From Hydrogenophaga sp. (GTDB taxonomy: Bacteria > Pseudomonadota > Gammaproteobacteria > Burkholderiales > Burkholderiaceae_C), in assembly GCF_030656115.1 (NCBI RefSeq), contig NZ_JAUSOO010000129.1, positions 1 to 64,000 on the forward strand: a DNA stretch of 64,000 bases. The letters run 5' to 3'. Below the pieces are notes generated by a model. The model ran no database searches, was not told the origin of the DNA, and saw only the letters and a program-made list of their open reading frames with translations. The translations under genes were made by a program, and so were the position numbers. This document shows positions 15,739 through 24,523 of this stretch, piece by piece (position 1 is the stretch's first letter; each line of letters starts with the position of its first letter).

Positions 15739-16908
15739 ATGAAAAAGCATGTTCTCGCGCTGGCCATCACGGCCGTTTTGCTCGCCGCCTGCGGCAAAAA
15801 AGAAGAGCCGGTGGCGGCCCCTGCCGCGCCTGCACCGGTTGCGGCTGCGCCTGCGGCACCGGCTGGCCCGGTGTTGGACGATGAAAAAGTCCTGAACATC
15901 TACAACTGGGCCGACTACATCACCGAGACCATGGTTGCCGACTTCGAGAAAGAGTTTGGCATCAAGGTCAACTACGACACCTTTGAAAACAACGAAGCGC
16001 TGCACGCCAAGCTGGTGGCAGGCAACTCGGGCTACGACATCGTGGTACCCACCGCAGGCTTTGGCAAAAAGCAAATTGACGGCGGCCTGTACCAGCCGAT
16101 TGACCGCAGCAAGCTGTCGAACTACGGCAACCTGGACCCCGAGTTCATGGAAAAAATTGCGGGTGTAGACCCCGAGAACAAACACTTTGTGCCCTGGGCC
16201 TGGGGCTTCACCACCGTGGGTATCAACAAGCAGAAGGTGGAAAAAGCGCTGGGCGGCATGCCCATGCCCGAAAACGCCTGGGACCTGGTTTTCAAGCCTG
16301 AGTATTCCAGCAAGCTGAAGTCGTGCGGCATCATTTACCTGGACTCGCCGAGCGAAATTCTGCCGCTGGCGCTGCACTACGTGGGCAAGCCGGCGTACAG
16401 CGAAAACGCCGAAGACTTCAAGGAAGCCGGTGCCATGCTGGCCAAGGTGCGCAAAGACATTCGCCTGTTCTCCAGCACCATGATCGACGACATTGCCGGT
16501 GGCAAGGGTTGCGCCTTTGTGGGTTGGTCGGGCGACATCAACATCGCCGCCGACCGCGTGAAGGAAACCGGGGGCAAGGACGACATTGTGCCGCTGCTGC
16601 CCACCGGCGGCGGTTTGGTGTTCATCGACACCATGGCCATTCCGAAAGACGCCAAACGCGTGAACAACGCCCATGCGTTCATCGACTTCTACCTGCGTGC
16701 CGAAACCGGCGCTTCCATGGCCAACGAGATGAACTACCCCACCGGCAACAAGGCCTCGTTGCCCCTGATCAAGGACGAGATCAAGGACAACAAGACCATT
16801 TTTCTGAGCGATGAAGACACCGCCCGCCTGATCCCGACCGGTGGTTTCTCGAACGAGATGGCCAGCGTGGTCAACGACACCTACAACGCGTTCAAACGCG
16901 GCAAGTAA
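15739..16908 (+). CDS. potF: Polyamine ABC transporter substrate-binding lipoprotein
   Basis: This 389-residue protein is exported as a lipoprotein: MKKHVLALAITAVLLAAC has a lipobox ending at Cys18. An Ala/Pro-rich linker to about residue 52 follows, then the PotD/PotF fold (LNIYNWADYITETMVADFEK; GYDIVVPTAGF). PotF/SpuD proteins bind putrescine or spermidine in the periplasm. The Asp/Trp-rich binding positions NWADY and FVGWSGD are visible. The upstream in-frame ATG at 15709 would precede the signal peptide, so 15739 with GGAG upstream is the start. An intrinsic terminator follows directly, which would give this protein a higher level than the membrane parts. Confidence 0.9.
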   Translation: MKKHVLALAITAVLLAACGKKEEPVAAPAAPAPVAAAPAAPAGPVLDDEKVLNIYNWADYITETMVADFEKEFGIKVNYDTFENNEALHAKLVAGNSGYDIVVPTAGFGKKQIDGGLYQPIDRSKLSNYGNLDPEFMEKIAGVDPENKHFVPWAWGFTTVGINKQKVEKALGGMPMPENAWDLVFKPEYSSKLKSCGIIYLDSPSEILPLALHYVGKPAYSENAEDFKEAGAMLAKVRKDIRLFSSTMIDDIAGGKGCAFVGWSGDINIAADRVKETGGKDDIVPLLPTGGGLVFIDTMAIPKDAKRVNNAHAFIDFYLRAETGASMANEMNYPTGNKASLPLIKDEIKDNKTIFLSDEDTARLIPTGGFSNEMASVVNDTYNAFKRGK

Positions 16909-16926
16909 AGCCTTTCACCGGGCTCA

Positions 16927-16962
16927 GGGCTGTTCTGCTTGCGGGTTGAACAGCCCTTTTTT
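16927..16962 (+). terminator. Intrinsic terminator between potF and potG
   Basis: GGGCTGTTC (16927-16935) pairs with GAACAGCCC (16948-16956) and is followed by six Ts. It stands inside the operon, so it is likely partial: full termination after the binding-protein gene and read-through for the ABC components. Confidence 0.85.
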
Positions 16963-16994
16963 GTTGGTTAACCGAACAAGAAACGGAAACTCCC

Positions 16995-18089
16995 ATGGCT
17001 GCTGAAGCAGGTTTTCTGGTCACCGAGAAGCTGGTCAAGCGCTTTGACGACGCGGTGGCGGTGGACGAGGTGTCGCTCTCCATCGGCAAAGGCGAAATCT
17101 TCGCGTTGCTGGGCAGCTCGGGCTGCGGCAAGTCCACCCTGCTGCGGATGCTGGCGGGGTTTGAAAAGCCCACCTCGGGCCGCATCATGCTCGGCGGGCA
17201 AGACGTGGCGGCCATGCCGCCTTACGAGCGCCCGGTGAACATGATGTTTCAGAGCTACGCCCTGTTTCCGCACCTGAACATCTGGGAAAACGTGGCCTTT
17301 GGCCTCAAGCGCGAAGGTTTGCCCAAGGCCGAGGTGCAGCAACGCACCGACGAAATGCTGGCCCTGGTGCAGCTCACGCCTTACGCCAAGCGCAAGCCGC
17401 ACCAACTCTCGGGCGGGCAGCAACAGCGCGTAGCCCTGGCGCGCAGCCTGGCCAAGCGGCCCAAGCTGCTGCTGCTGGACGAACCCCTGGGCGCGCTGGA
17501 CAAAAAACTGCGCGAGCAAACCCAGTTCGAGCTGGTCAACATCATTGAAAAAGTGGGCGTGACCGTGGTCATGGTGACGCACGACCAAGAAGAGGCCATG
17601 ACCATGGCCAGCCGCATCGCCATCATGAGCAAGGGCCGCGTGCTGCAGGTGGGCACGCCGGAAGAAATTTACGAGCACCCGCGCAACAAGTTTGTCGCCG
17701 ACTTCATTGGCAACGTGAACCTGTTCGCCGGCAAGCTCACGGTGGACGAACCCGACCGCTGCGCTGCCGAGACCGCGATTGGCGAGGTGGTGGTGGGCCA
17801 CGGCGTGAGTGGCACCCTGAACATGCCCGTGTCCATTGCAGTACGGCCTGAGAAGATCGAGATCAGCAAGGCGCGACCCGAGGGCGTGGGCGTGAACCTG
17901 TTCCAGGGTCGTGTCTTGGAAATAGGTTACCTGGGCTCTTACACCAACTACATCTTGAAAGCCCGCGACGGCTCCCGGGTGCGCGTGACCGAGGCCAACA
18001 CTTCGCGCCAAGACCTGTCGGACATCACCTGGGAAGACGAGGTGTATTTTTGGTGGGACGACAAGGCGGCGGTGGTTCTCAGGGATTGA
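16995..18089 (+). CDS. potG: Polyamine ABC transporter ATP-binding protein
   Basis: This 364-residue ABC ATPase has Walker A GSSGCGKST (about residue 40), Q-loop MMFQSYALFPH, signature LSGGQQQR, Walker B LLLLDEPLGALD and switch histidine MVTHDQEE. The C-terminal ~120 residues form the TOBE/OB regulatory domain typical of PotA/PotG (SIAVRPEKIEIS). It energises putrescine import with PotH and PotI. It starts at ATG 16995 (MAAEAGFLVTEKL), soon after the potF terminator. A GC-rich intergenic repeat and 133 bp separate it from potH. Confidence 0.93.
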   Translation: MAAEAGFLVTEKLVKRFDDAVAVDEVSLSIGKGEIFALLGSSGCGKSTLLRMLAGFEKPTSGRIMLGGQDVAAMPPYERPVNMMFQSYALFPHLNIWENVAFGLKREGLPKAEVQQRTDEMLALVQLTPYAKRKPHQLSGGQQQRVALARSLAKRPKLLLLDEPLGALDKKLREQTQFELVNIIEKVGVTVVMVTHDQEEAMTMASRIAIMSKGRVLQVGTPEEIYEHPRNKFVADFIGNVNLFAGKLTVDEPDRCAAETAIGEVVVGHGVSGTLNMPVSIAVRPEKIEISKARPEGVGVNLFQGRVLEIGYLGSYTNYILKARDGSRVRVTEANTSRQDLSDITWEDEVYFWWDDKAAVVLRD

Positions 18090-18092
18090 CAA

Positions 18093-18135
18093 GTTCCCCC
18101 CCGCGCCGCTTCGCGTCCCGCCCCCCAGGGGGGCG
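18093..18135. repeat. GC-rich intergenic repeat between potG and potH
   Basis: CCCCCCAGGGGGGC, preceded by CGCCGCTTCGCG, forms small stems. This style of intergenic repeat is common in Comamonadaceae-type genomes. It lacks a T-tract, so I do not call it a terminator. Confidence 0.5.
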
Positions 18136-18222
18136 ATGCGAGTGGCCCGGCAAAGCCGGTTCCACCGCATCCTTGGTTTTAGGTTGCTGCGCTCACAGGT
18201 TGAAAGTTTCTGGAGGTTCTTG

Positions 18223-19143
18223 ATGGCCATTTCATCGATCCCCATGCCCGGCAAGCGCTTCGTCATAGGCGTGCCGTTTGTCTGGCTGTTCGTTTTCTTT
18301 TTCCTGCCGTTTCTGATCCTGCTCTACATCAGCTTTGTGGACATGGGCAGCGACATCCACCCGTTCAAGCCGCTGTGGGACTCCACCGCCGGCGTGCTCA
18401 AGCTCAAGTACGAAAACTACCTCTCCATCTTGCGCACGGAAGAGGGCGCGCCGCTGTTCAAAACCTTGTATGTGGACGCTTATTTGCGCTCCATCGGCTA
18501 CGCATTGATCACGGCCCTGCTGTGCCTCGTGTTGGGCTACCCGTTTGCCTACTTCATTGCCCGTGCGCCCGAGAGCGTGCGCCCGGCCTTGCTGCTGATG
18601 GTGATGCTGCCGTTCTGGACCTCGTTCCTGCTGCGCGTCTACGCCTGGAAGGGCCTGCTGGCCGACCAGGGCGTGATCAACCGCTTTTTGATGAGCATCG
18701 GCATCATCGGCGAGCCCATGCAGATGCTCTACACCAACGTGTCGATGCTGGTGGGCATGACCTATGTGTACCTGCCATTCATGATCCTGCCGCTCTACGC
18801 CAACCTGGTGAAGATGGACTTTCGCTTGCTGGAGGCGGCTTACGACCTGGGCACCACACCATTCAAAGCGTTCTGGCTCATCACCGTGCCGCTGTCCAAG
18901 GCCGGCATCATTGCCGGCTTCATGCTGGTGTTCATTCCCTGTGTGGGCGAGTTCGTCATTCCGTCGCTGCTGGGCGGGCCGGAAAACCTGATGTTCGGGC
19001 GCGTGGTGTGGGACGAAATGTTCACCGCCAACGACTGGCCCAAGGCCACCGCGCTGGCGGTGGTGATGATTGCGCTGATCGTGATTCCGCTGGCCATTTA
19101 CTACCACTACACCGGTGAACGCGACGAAGGAGCGAAGTCATGA
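18223..19143 (+). CDS. potH: Polyamine ABC transporter permease
   Basis: This 306-residue inner-membrane permease has about six transmembrane helices. The first (FVIGVPFVWLFVFFFLPFLI) starts at about residue 11. The binding-protein-dependent transport signature EAAYDLGTTPFKAFWLITVP contacts the ATPase. I choose ATG 18223 because GGAGG lies six bases before it; the upstream in-frame ATG at 18136 is inside the intergenic repeat. It overlaps potI by four bases (ATGA), so the two permeases are translationally coupled. Confidence 0.92.
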   Translation: MAISSIPMPGKRFVIGVPFVWLFVFFFLPFLILLYISFVDMGSDIHPFKPLWDSTAGVLKLKYENYLSILRTEEGAPLFKTLYVDAYLRSIGYALITALLCLVLGYPFAYFIARAPESVRPALLLMVMLPFWTSFLLRVYAWKGLLADQGVINRFLMSIGIIGEPMQMLYTNVSMLVGMTYVYLPFMILPLYANLVKMDFRLLEAAYDLGTTPFKAFWLITVPLSKAGIIAGFMLVFIPCVGEFVIPSLLGGPENLMFGRVVWDEMFTANDWPKATALAVVMIALIVIPLAIYYHYTGERDEGAKS

Positions 19144-20000
19144 AACAGCTGCTTGAAAAACACTTTGGCAAGTTCTGGCTGGCGCTGGTGTTCGCTTTTC
19201 TGTATTTGCCCCTGCTGTTCATGATCGTCTTTTCGTTCAACAGCACCCGGCAGGATGCGCGCTTTACCGGCTTTTCGCTGCGCTGGTACGAAGCCCTCAC
19301 ACGCGACACCAAGATCGTCGAAGGTTTCTGGCTCTCGCTCAAAATCGCCACCGTCACCGGCATGCTGTCTGCCGTGCTGGCCACCTTCGCGGCGTTTGTG
19401 CTGGTGCGTTACCGGCGCTTTCTGGGCCGCACCGTGTTCTCGGGCATGGTCAACGCCCCGCTGGTCATGCCCGAGGTGATCATTGGTCTGTCGCTGCTGC
19501 TGCTGTTTGTGGGCACGCAAAACTTCTTTGGCTTTCCGCAGCGCGGCATGGGCACCATCATTTTGGGCCACACGCTGCTGGGCATGGCCTACGGCATGGT
19601 GGTCATTCAGAGCCGCTTGCTGGAGATGAACCGCAGCATTGAGGAAGCCGCCATGGACCTGGGCGCACGGCCCATGCAGGTGTTCTTTTTGGTCACCCTG
19701 CCGAATATTTTTCAGGCCATTTTGGCGGCATTCTTGCTGGCCTTCACGCTCAGTTTTGACGACGTGGTGATCGCCGAATTCCTCTCCGGCCCCGGCGTGA
19801 ACACGCTGCCACAGGTGATTTTTGGCTATGCGCGGCGCGGCATCAACCCGACCATTTACGCCGCTGCCACGCTGCTGATCGTCACCGTGACGGTGGTGAT
19901 CGTGGCCTATGCGGTGTGGGTGGCACGCGCCACGCGCCGGCGTGACCGCGAGATTGCGGCGGCCATGCGGGCGGAGACGGTGGCGTTGTCGACGAATTGA
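19140..20000 (+). CDS. potI: Polyamine ABC transporter permease
   Basis: This 286-residue permease forms the second half of the membrane channel. The N-terminal helix WLALVFAFLYLPLLFMIVFS and the EAAMDLGARPMQVFFLVTLP coupling motif are clear. ESAMs of PotI type usually end in charged residues, as here (RRRDREIAAAMRAE). Its ATG overlaps the potH stop. After it the operon leaves a 121-bp gap before puuC, enough for a separate promoter. Confidence 0.92.
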   Translation: MKQLLEKHFGKFWLALVFAFLYLPLLFMIVFSFNSTRQDARFTGFSLRWYEALTRDTKIVEGFWLSLKIATVTGMLSAVLATFAAFVLVRYRRFLGRTVFSGMVNAPLVMPEVIIGLSLLLLFVGTQNFFGFPQRGMGTIILGHTLLGMAYGMVVIQSRLLEMNRSIEEAAMDLGARPMQVFFLVTLPNIFQAILAAFLLAFTLSFDDVVIAEFLSGPGVNTLPQVIFGYARRGINPTIYAAATLLIVTVTVVIVAYAVWVARATRRRDREIAAAMRAETVALSTN

Positions 20001-20121
20001 GCGCGGGTCTCAAGACGGTCGGTATACCCCGACTGGATGGCTGATTTGCCTTCAAAGTGGATGGGGTAAATGGCTTGAAACCGGCGTAGCATGGGGCCAA
20101 TTCACACGAGGAACCTGGCCC
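20001..20121 (+). promoter_or_regulatory. puuC upstream region with direct repeats
   Basis: TGGATGG occurs at about 20034-20040 and again at about 20061-20067. The second is preceded by TTCAAAG, which resembles TTCGAAAG in the mocR-puuD region. Direct repeats are typical of MocR targets, so this is a candidate secondary operator. ACGAGGAA before the ATG is a plausible ribosome binding site. Confidence 0.3.
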
Positions 20122-21603
20122 ATGACCGACACCAACCCTACCCCCAGTTTCGACGGCCGTGCCGTCATCAACGGCGAGCGCGTGGCCGCGCTGGACGGCC
20201 AGACCTTTGACTGCCTGTCGCCGGTCGATGGCCGCTTGCTCACCACCGTGGCCCGCTGCGGCCAGGCCGATATCGACGCGGCCGTGGCCGCCGGCCGGGC
20301 GGCGTTCGAGTCGCGCCGCTGGAGCGGCATGGCGCCGGCGCAGCGCAAGCGCATCATGATCAAGTTTGCCGACCAGTTGCTGGCGCATGCCGACGAACTG
20401 GCGCTGATGGAAACGCTGGACATGGGCAAGCCCATCAAATACGCCAAGGGCGTGGACGTGAACAGCGCGGCCAACTGCATCCGCTGGTACGGCGAGGCGG
20501 TGGACAAGGTGTACGACGAGATCGCACCCACGGGCCGCAGCGCGCTGGCGCTGATCACGCGCGAGCCGGTGGGCGTGGTGGGCGTGATCGTGCCGTGGAA
20601 CTACCCCATGATCATGGCCGCCTGGAAGATCGCGCCTGCGTTGGCGGCGGGCAATTCGGTTGTGCTCAAGCCGTCCGAGAAAAGCCCGCTCACCGCGCTG
20701 CGCCTGGCCGAACTGGCGCTGGCCGCCGGCATTCCGCCCGGCGTGTTCAACGTGGTGCCGGGCTACGGCCCCGAGGCGGGCAGCCCGCTGGCGCTGCACA
20801 TGGATGTGGACTGCATCGCCTTCACCGGCAGCACGCGCGTGGGCAAGCAGATCCATGTGATGGCGGGGCAGAGCAACCTGAAACGCGCCTGGACCGAGCT
20901 GGGTGGCAAGTCGCCCAACATCGTGTTTGCCGACTGCCCCGACCTGGACCGCGCCGTGGAAGCCGCTGTGGGCAGCATCTTCTTCAACCAGGGCGAAAGC
21001 TGCAATGCGCCGTCGCGCCTGTTCGTGGAAGAAAGCATCAAGGACGCGTTTTTAGAAAAAGCCCTGAAGCTGGTGCCCAACTTCCAGCCCGGCAATCCGC
21101 TGGACAAGGGCACGGTGATGGGCGCCATCGTGGACCAGGTGCAGCTCGACAACGTGATGCGCTACATCGGACTGGGCCAGAGCGAGGGCGCGCAGTTGCT
21201 GGCCGGTGGCGCGCTGGCCGCGCCGGTGGCGGGTGGTTGTTATGTGCAGCCCACCATTTTTGGCGGCGTGACGCCGCAGATGACGATTGCCCGCGAAGAG
21301 ATTTTTGGCCCGGTGCTGAGCGTGCTGAGCTTCACCGATGCCGCCAGTGTGGTGCGCGAGGCCAACAACAGCATCTACGGTCTGCAGGCTGCGGTGTGGA
21401 CCAGCGACATCAACAAAGCCCACGGCGTGGCCCGCGCGCTGCGCGCCGGCACGGTGCATGTGAACCAGTACGACGAGGACGACATCACGGTGCCGTTTGG
21501 CGGCTTCAAGCAAAGCGGCGTGGGGCGCGACAAGTCGCTGCACGCGTTTGACAAGTACACCGAGACGAAGACGACGTGGATTCGGATTGATTCGCCGGTG
21601 TGA
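20122..21603 (+). CDS. puuC: Gamma-glutamyl-gamma-aminobutyraldehyde / aminobutyraldehyde dehydrogenase
   Basis: This 493-residue NAD(P)+-dependent aldehyde dehydrogenase has NAD-fold motifs VVGVIVPWNYPM and FTGSTRVGKQI, the general base Glu in TELGGKSPNIVFAD (about 260) and the catalytic Cys in FFNQGESCNAPSRLF (about 295). PuuC oxidises gamma-glutamyl-gamma-aminobutyraldehyde. The same enzyme class takes free 4-aminobutyraldehyde made by SpuC, so it can serve both branches. The longer in-frame frame that starts at 19909 inside potI is spurious; ATG 20122 (MTDTNPTPSF) is the start. Confidence 0.88.
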   Translation: MTDTNPTPSFDGRAVINGERVAALDGQTFDCLSPVDGRLLTTVARCGQADIDAAVAAGRAAFESRRWSGMAPAQRKRIMIKFADQLLAHADELALMETLDMGKPIKYAKGVDVNSAANCIRWYGEAVDKVYDEIAPTGRSALALITREPVGVVGVIVPWNYPMIMAAWKIAPALAAGNSVVLKPSEKSPLTALRLAELALAAGIPPGVFNVVPGYGPEAGSPLALHMDVDCIAFTGSTRVGKQIHVMAGQSNLKRAWTELGGKSPNIVFADCPDLDRAVEAAVGSIFFNQGESCNAPSRLFVEESIKDAFLEKALKLVPNFQPGNPLDKGTVMGAIVDQVQLDNVMRYIGLGQSEGAQLLAGGALAAPVAGGCYVQPTIFGGVTPQMTIAREEIFGPVLSVLSFTDAASVVREANNSIYGLQAAVWTSDINKAHGVARALRAGTVHVNQYDEDDITVPFGGFKQSGVGRDKSLHAFDKYTETKTTWIRIDSPV

Positions 21604-21611
21604 CCATCTTC

Positions 21612-21658
21612 GTGGACATTTCGTTAAATTTTGACAACAATGTCCACTATCATGGACA
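21612..21658. promoter_or_regulatory. HipB-type operator
   Basis: TGTCC-N8-GGACA lies at 21641-21658. It has the same architecture as the E. coli HipB site TATCC-N8-GGATA. A further inverted element, GTGGACAT at 21612-21619, pairs with ATGTCCAC at 21640-21647. The sites overlap the antitoxin start codons, which would give tight autorepression. Confidence 0.65.
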
Positions 21659-21951
21659 AAATTAAACTCCTCTCCGATCTGGGCACAGCCATTGCCCGCC
21701 ACCGTGCGGACCACAAGCTGTCGACGGTGGCCGTGGCTGGCAAGGCGGGCCGCAGCCGCACGGTGCTGCACAAGTTGGAGCATGGGCAGGACGTGACGGT
21801 GTCTTCGCTGCTGGCGCTGCTGGCGGCCATGGGCCTGTGCATCACGTTGGAAAAAGCGGGCATGCCCACCCTGGCCGACATGCAGCGCCGCTTTGCTGAG
21901 GAGGATGGGGACGGCGACGCGGGTGATGAAAGCGGTGGCCATGCTGCCTGA
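21652..21951 (+). CDS. hipB: HipB-like XRE antitoxin
   Basis: This ~99-residue protein is a small XRE helix-turn-helix protein (LGTAIARHRADHKLS, then VAGKAGRSRTVLHKLEHG). A C-terminal tail is rich in Asp/Glu, as in HipB antitoxins that neutralise HipA and repress the operon. Starts at TTG 21631, ATG 21640 and ATG 21652 are possible. No good ribosome binding site precedes any of them. I choose 21652 because the operator covers the earlier ones; leaderless translation from 21640 is also possible. Its 3' end overlaps the hipA start, so the pair is coupled. It sits inside the putrescine/GABA locus. Confidence 0.75.
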   Translation: MDKIKLLSDLGTAIARHRADHKLSTVAVAGKAGRSRTVLHKLEHGQDVTVSSLLALLAAMGLCITLEKAGMPTLADMQRRFAEEDGDGDAGDESGGHAA

Positions 21952-23185
21952 GCGCATCCGTTTGCTGGACGTGGCGGTCAACGGCCAGCCCAGCGGCCGC
22001 CTGTCTCACGCATCCACCTACACCTTCGATTACCACGCCGACGATGCGCGGCAGCCTGGTGTGTCGCTGCTGATGCCGCCGTCGGCGCTGCACTTCGATG
22101 GTGGCGGGGCACTGTTTCCGGCTATGGACATGAACCTGCCGGAGGGTTATTTGTTCATGCAGATACGGGCGCTGTTTCCCAAGCAGTCCATCACGCCCAT
22201 GCATTTGCTGGCGCTGATGGGCGACAACGGCATCGGCCGCCTGGGCTACCAGTTGCCGGGCGCGGCCCCGCCCGCGCCGTCCGGTGTGGTCAGCCGGGCC
22301 GAATTGCTGTCGCATGGCAACGGGCCCGCGCTGTTTCAGGACTTGATGGGCGCTTACCTGTCCACCGGTGCGGGCATTTCGGGTGTGCAACCCAAGATCA
22401 TGGTGCCCGACCGGGTGACGGTGCCTGTGCCCACGCTGATCGTGAAGATGGCGGCAGAGCGTTACCCCGGGCTCTCGGCCAACGAATTCTTGTGCCTGAG
22501 CGCGGCCCGTGCCGCGCAGATTGAGGTGGCCCCGTTCGACCTGTCGCAAGACGGTTCGCTGCTGGTGATCGACCGCTTTGACATTGCCCCCGACGGCACG
22601 CGCCTGGGCTTTGAAGATGCCGCCGCGCTCATGGGGCAGCGCGTACGCGACACCCTGTCTGACCGCAAATACCACGGCAGCTATGAGCGTATCGCTCAAG
22701 CGCTCAAGCTGATCAACTTGCCCGGTGCGGAGCTGGCACGTTTTTTTGAACAGGTGGCCTTCATGGTCATGGTGCGCAACGGCGATGGCCATTTGAAGAA
22801 TTTTGGTGTGCTCTACACCTGCAACGACGATGTGCGCCTGGCGCCGATGTTTGATGTGGTGACCACCGCCATCTACAAATACCAGCGCTACGAGGGCAGC
22901 CCTGAGCTGGAAGACCAGACCATGGCGCTGAAACTGTTTGCCAAGCCCAAAGCCACTCGGACGTACCCCTTGCCCGACGAGTTGCTGGACTTTGGCCGCC
23001 GCGTGTGCGGTGTGGCCGACCCCGCACGGGTGGTTGAGCGCATCGCCGATGCGATGGTGCAAACCTTGGCCCAGCACCGCACCGATACCCGCGTAGCGCC
23101 CGCTTTGCACGCGCAGATGGGTGCAGCCTGGGCTTCTGGTCTGGCGCTGGCCAGCGAGATGTCCCGCTCGCAGGCGCGGGTTTGA
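21926..23185 (+). CDS. hipA: HipA-like serine/threonine kinase toxin
   Basis: This ~419-residue protein matches HipA kinases. The N-terminal subdomain has VNGQPSGRLSHAS. The ATP-binding loop is GISGVQPKIMV (about 155). The catalytic loop is MVRNGDGHLKNFGVLY (about 285), and the metal-binding DVVTT follows. HipA in E. coli phosphorylates glutamyl-tRNA synthetase and induces persistence; the target here is unknown. The start is ambiguous: ATG 21926 and ATG 21941 both overlap the antitoxin end. The longer 21893 start is less likely. The module interrupts the operon between puuC and gabT. Confidence 0.85.
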   Translation: MKAVAMLPERIRLLDVAVNGQPSGRLSHASTYTFDYHADDARQPGVSLLMPPSALHFDGGGALFPAMDMNLPEGYLFMQIRALFPKQSITPMHLLALMGDNGIGRLGYQLPGAAPPAPSGVVSRAELLSHGNGPALFQDLMGAYLSTGAGISGVQPKIMVPDRVTVPVPTLIVKMAAERYPGLSANEFLCLSAARAAQIEVAPFDLSQDGSLLVIDRFDIAPDGTRLGFEDAAALMGQRVRDTLSDRKYHGSYERIAQALKLINLPGAELARFFEQVAFMVMVRNGDGHLKNFGVLYTCNDDVRLAPMFDVVTTAIYKYQRYEGSPELEDQTMALKLFAKPKATRTYPLPDELLDFGRRVCGVADPARVVERIADAMVQTLAQHRTDTRVAPALHAQMGAAWASGLALASEMSRSQARV

Positions 23186-23227
23186 GTGCCTGCACGGTTT
23201 GATTTCTTTCCCCTTTTGGAGACCCCT

Positions 23228-24523
23228 ATGAACGCCATGACCGACCTGAAAACCGACCACACCAACGCCACCTGGCACCAGCGCCGGCTTGACGCCACGC
23301 CGCGCGGTGTGGGCGTGATGGGCGATTTTTTCATCAGCCACGCGAAGAACGCCGAGTTCTGGGACATCGAAGGCCAGCGCTTCATTGACTTTGCGGGTGG
23401 CATTGCGGTGCTCAACACCGGGCATGTGCACCCCAAGGTGCAGGCCGCCATTGCGGCTCAGTTGCAGCGTTTTACGCACAGTTGTTACCAGGTGGTTCCG
23501 TACACCGAATACGTGCAGCTGGCCGAGCGCATCAACGCCATCGTGCCGATTGACGGCCCGGCCAAGACCGCGTTTTTCTCGACCGGCGCCGAGGCGGTGG
23601 AAAACGCCATCAAGATCGCGCGCAGCAGCACCGGGCGCAGCGGCGTGATTGCGTTTGGCGGCGCGTTTCATGGCCGCAGCCTGTTTGCCGTGGCCATGAC
23701 CGGCAAGGTACAACCCTACAAAGCGGGTTTTGGCCCGTTCCCACCCGAGATTTACCACGTGCCGTTTCCGTGCCACTGTGCGTCGCTGGACGACACGAAG
23801 CACGCCATGGAGCAGCTCTTCAAGTGCGACATTGAACCCAGTCGGGTGGCGGCCATCATTTTTGAGCCGGTGCAGGGCGAGGGCGGTTTCAACCCCATTC
23901 AGCCGGCTGCCGTGCGCTGGCTGCGCGAGCTGTGCGACCAGCACGGCATTGTGCTGATTGCCGACGAGGTGCAGACCGGTTTTGCCCGCACCGGCAAGAT
24001 GTTTGCCATGGAGCATTACGGCGCCAAGCCGGACTTGATCACCATGGCCAAAAGCATGGCCGGCGGCACCACGCTGTCTGCCGTGTCGGGCCGCAAGGCC
24101 ATCATGGACGGCCCGGCACCGGGCGGCCTGGGCGGCACCTACGCGGGCAACCCGCTGGCCATTGCAGCGTCGCTGGCGGTGCTGGACGTGATGGCTGAAG
24201 AGAAGCTGCCCGAGCGCGCCCAGTTGCTGGGTGACCAATTGATCGCACACCTGACGGCTGCGAAGACGATGTACCCGCGCATGGGCGATGTGCGCGGCCT
24301 GGGCGCCATGGTGGCCTGCGAATTTGTGGACGCCCACGGCGCGCCCGACGCCGACCTGACCAAGCGGGTACAAGCCGCCGCGCTGAAACGCGGTCTGCTG
24401 CTGCTGACCTGCGGCGTGTACGGCAACGTGATCCGGTTTTTGTTCCCGCTGACGATTGAAGACGCCGTGTTTGCCGAAGGCCTGGCCATGCTGGACGCGG
24501 CCATGGCCGAGGTGATGGCGTGA
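23228..24523 (+). CDS. gabT: 4-aminobutyrate--2-oxoglutarate transaminase
   Basis: This 431-residue class III transaminase has FFSTGAEAVENAIKIAR, FGGAFHGRSLFAVAMTG, IIFEPVQGEGGFNPI, IADEVQTGFARTGKMFAME and the PLP lysine in LITMAKSMAGG. It converts GABA to succinate semialdehyde, completing the putrescine route. The in-frame start 14 codons upstream is less likely; ATG 23228 has GGAG seven bases before it. It overlaps the next gene by four bases. A succinate-semialdehyde dehydrogenase is not in the window. Confidence 0.92.
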   Translation: MNAMTDLKTDHTNATWHQRRLDATPRGVGVMGDFFISHAKNAEFWDIEGQRFIDFAGGIAVLNTGHVHPKVQAAIAAQLQRFTHSCYQVVPYTEYVQLAERINAIVPIDGPAKTAFFSTGAEAVENAIKIARSSTGRSGVIAFGGAFHGRSLFAVAMTGKVQPYKAGFGPFPPEIYHVPFPCHCASLDDTKHAMEQLFKCDIEPSRVAAIIFEPVQGEGGFNPIQPAAVRWLRELCDQHGIVLIADEVQTGFARTGKMFAMEHYGAKPDLITMAKSMAGGTTLSAVSGRKAIMDGPAPGGLGGTYAGNPLAIAASLAVLDVMAEEKLPERAQLLGDQLIAHLTAAKTMYPRMGDVRGLGAMVACEFVDAHGAPDADLTKRVQAAALKRGLLLLTCGVYGNVIRFLFPLTIEDAVFAEGLAMLDAAMAEVMA

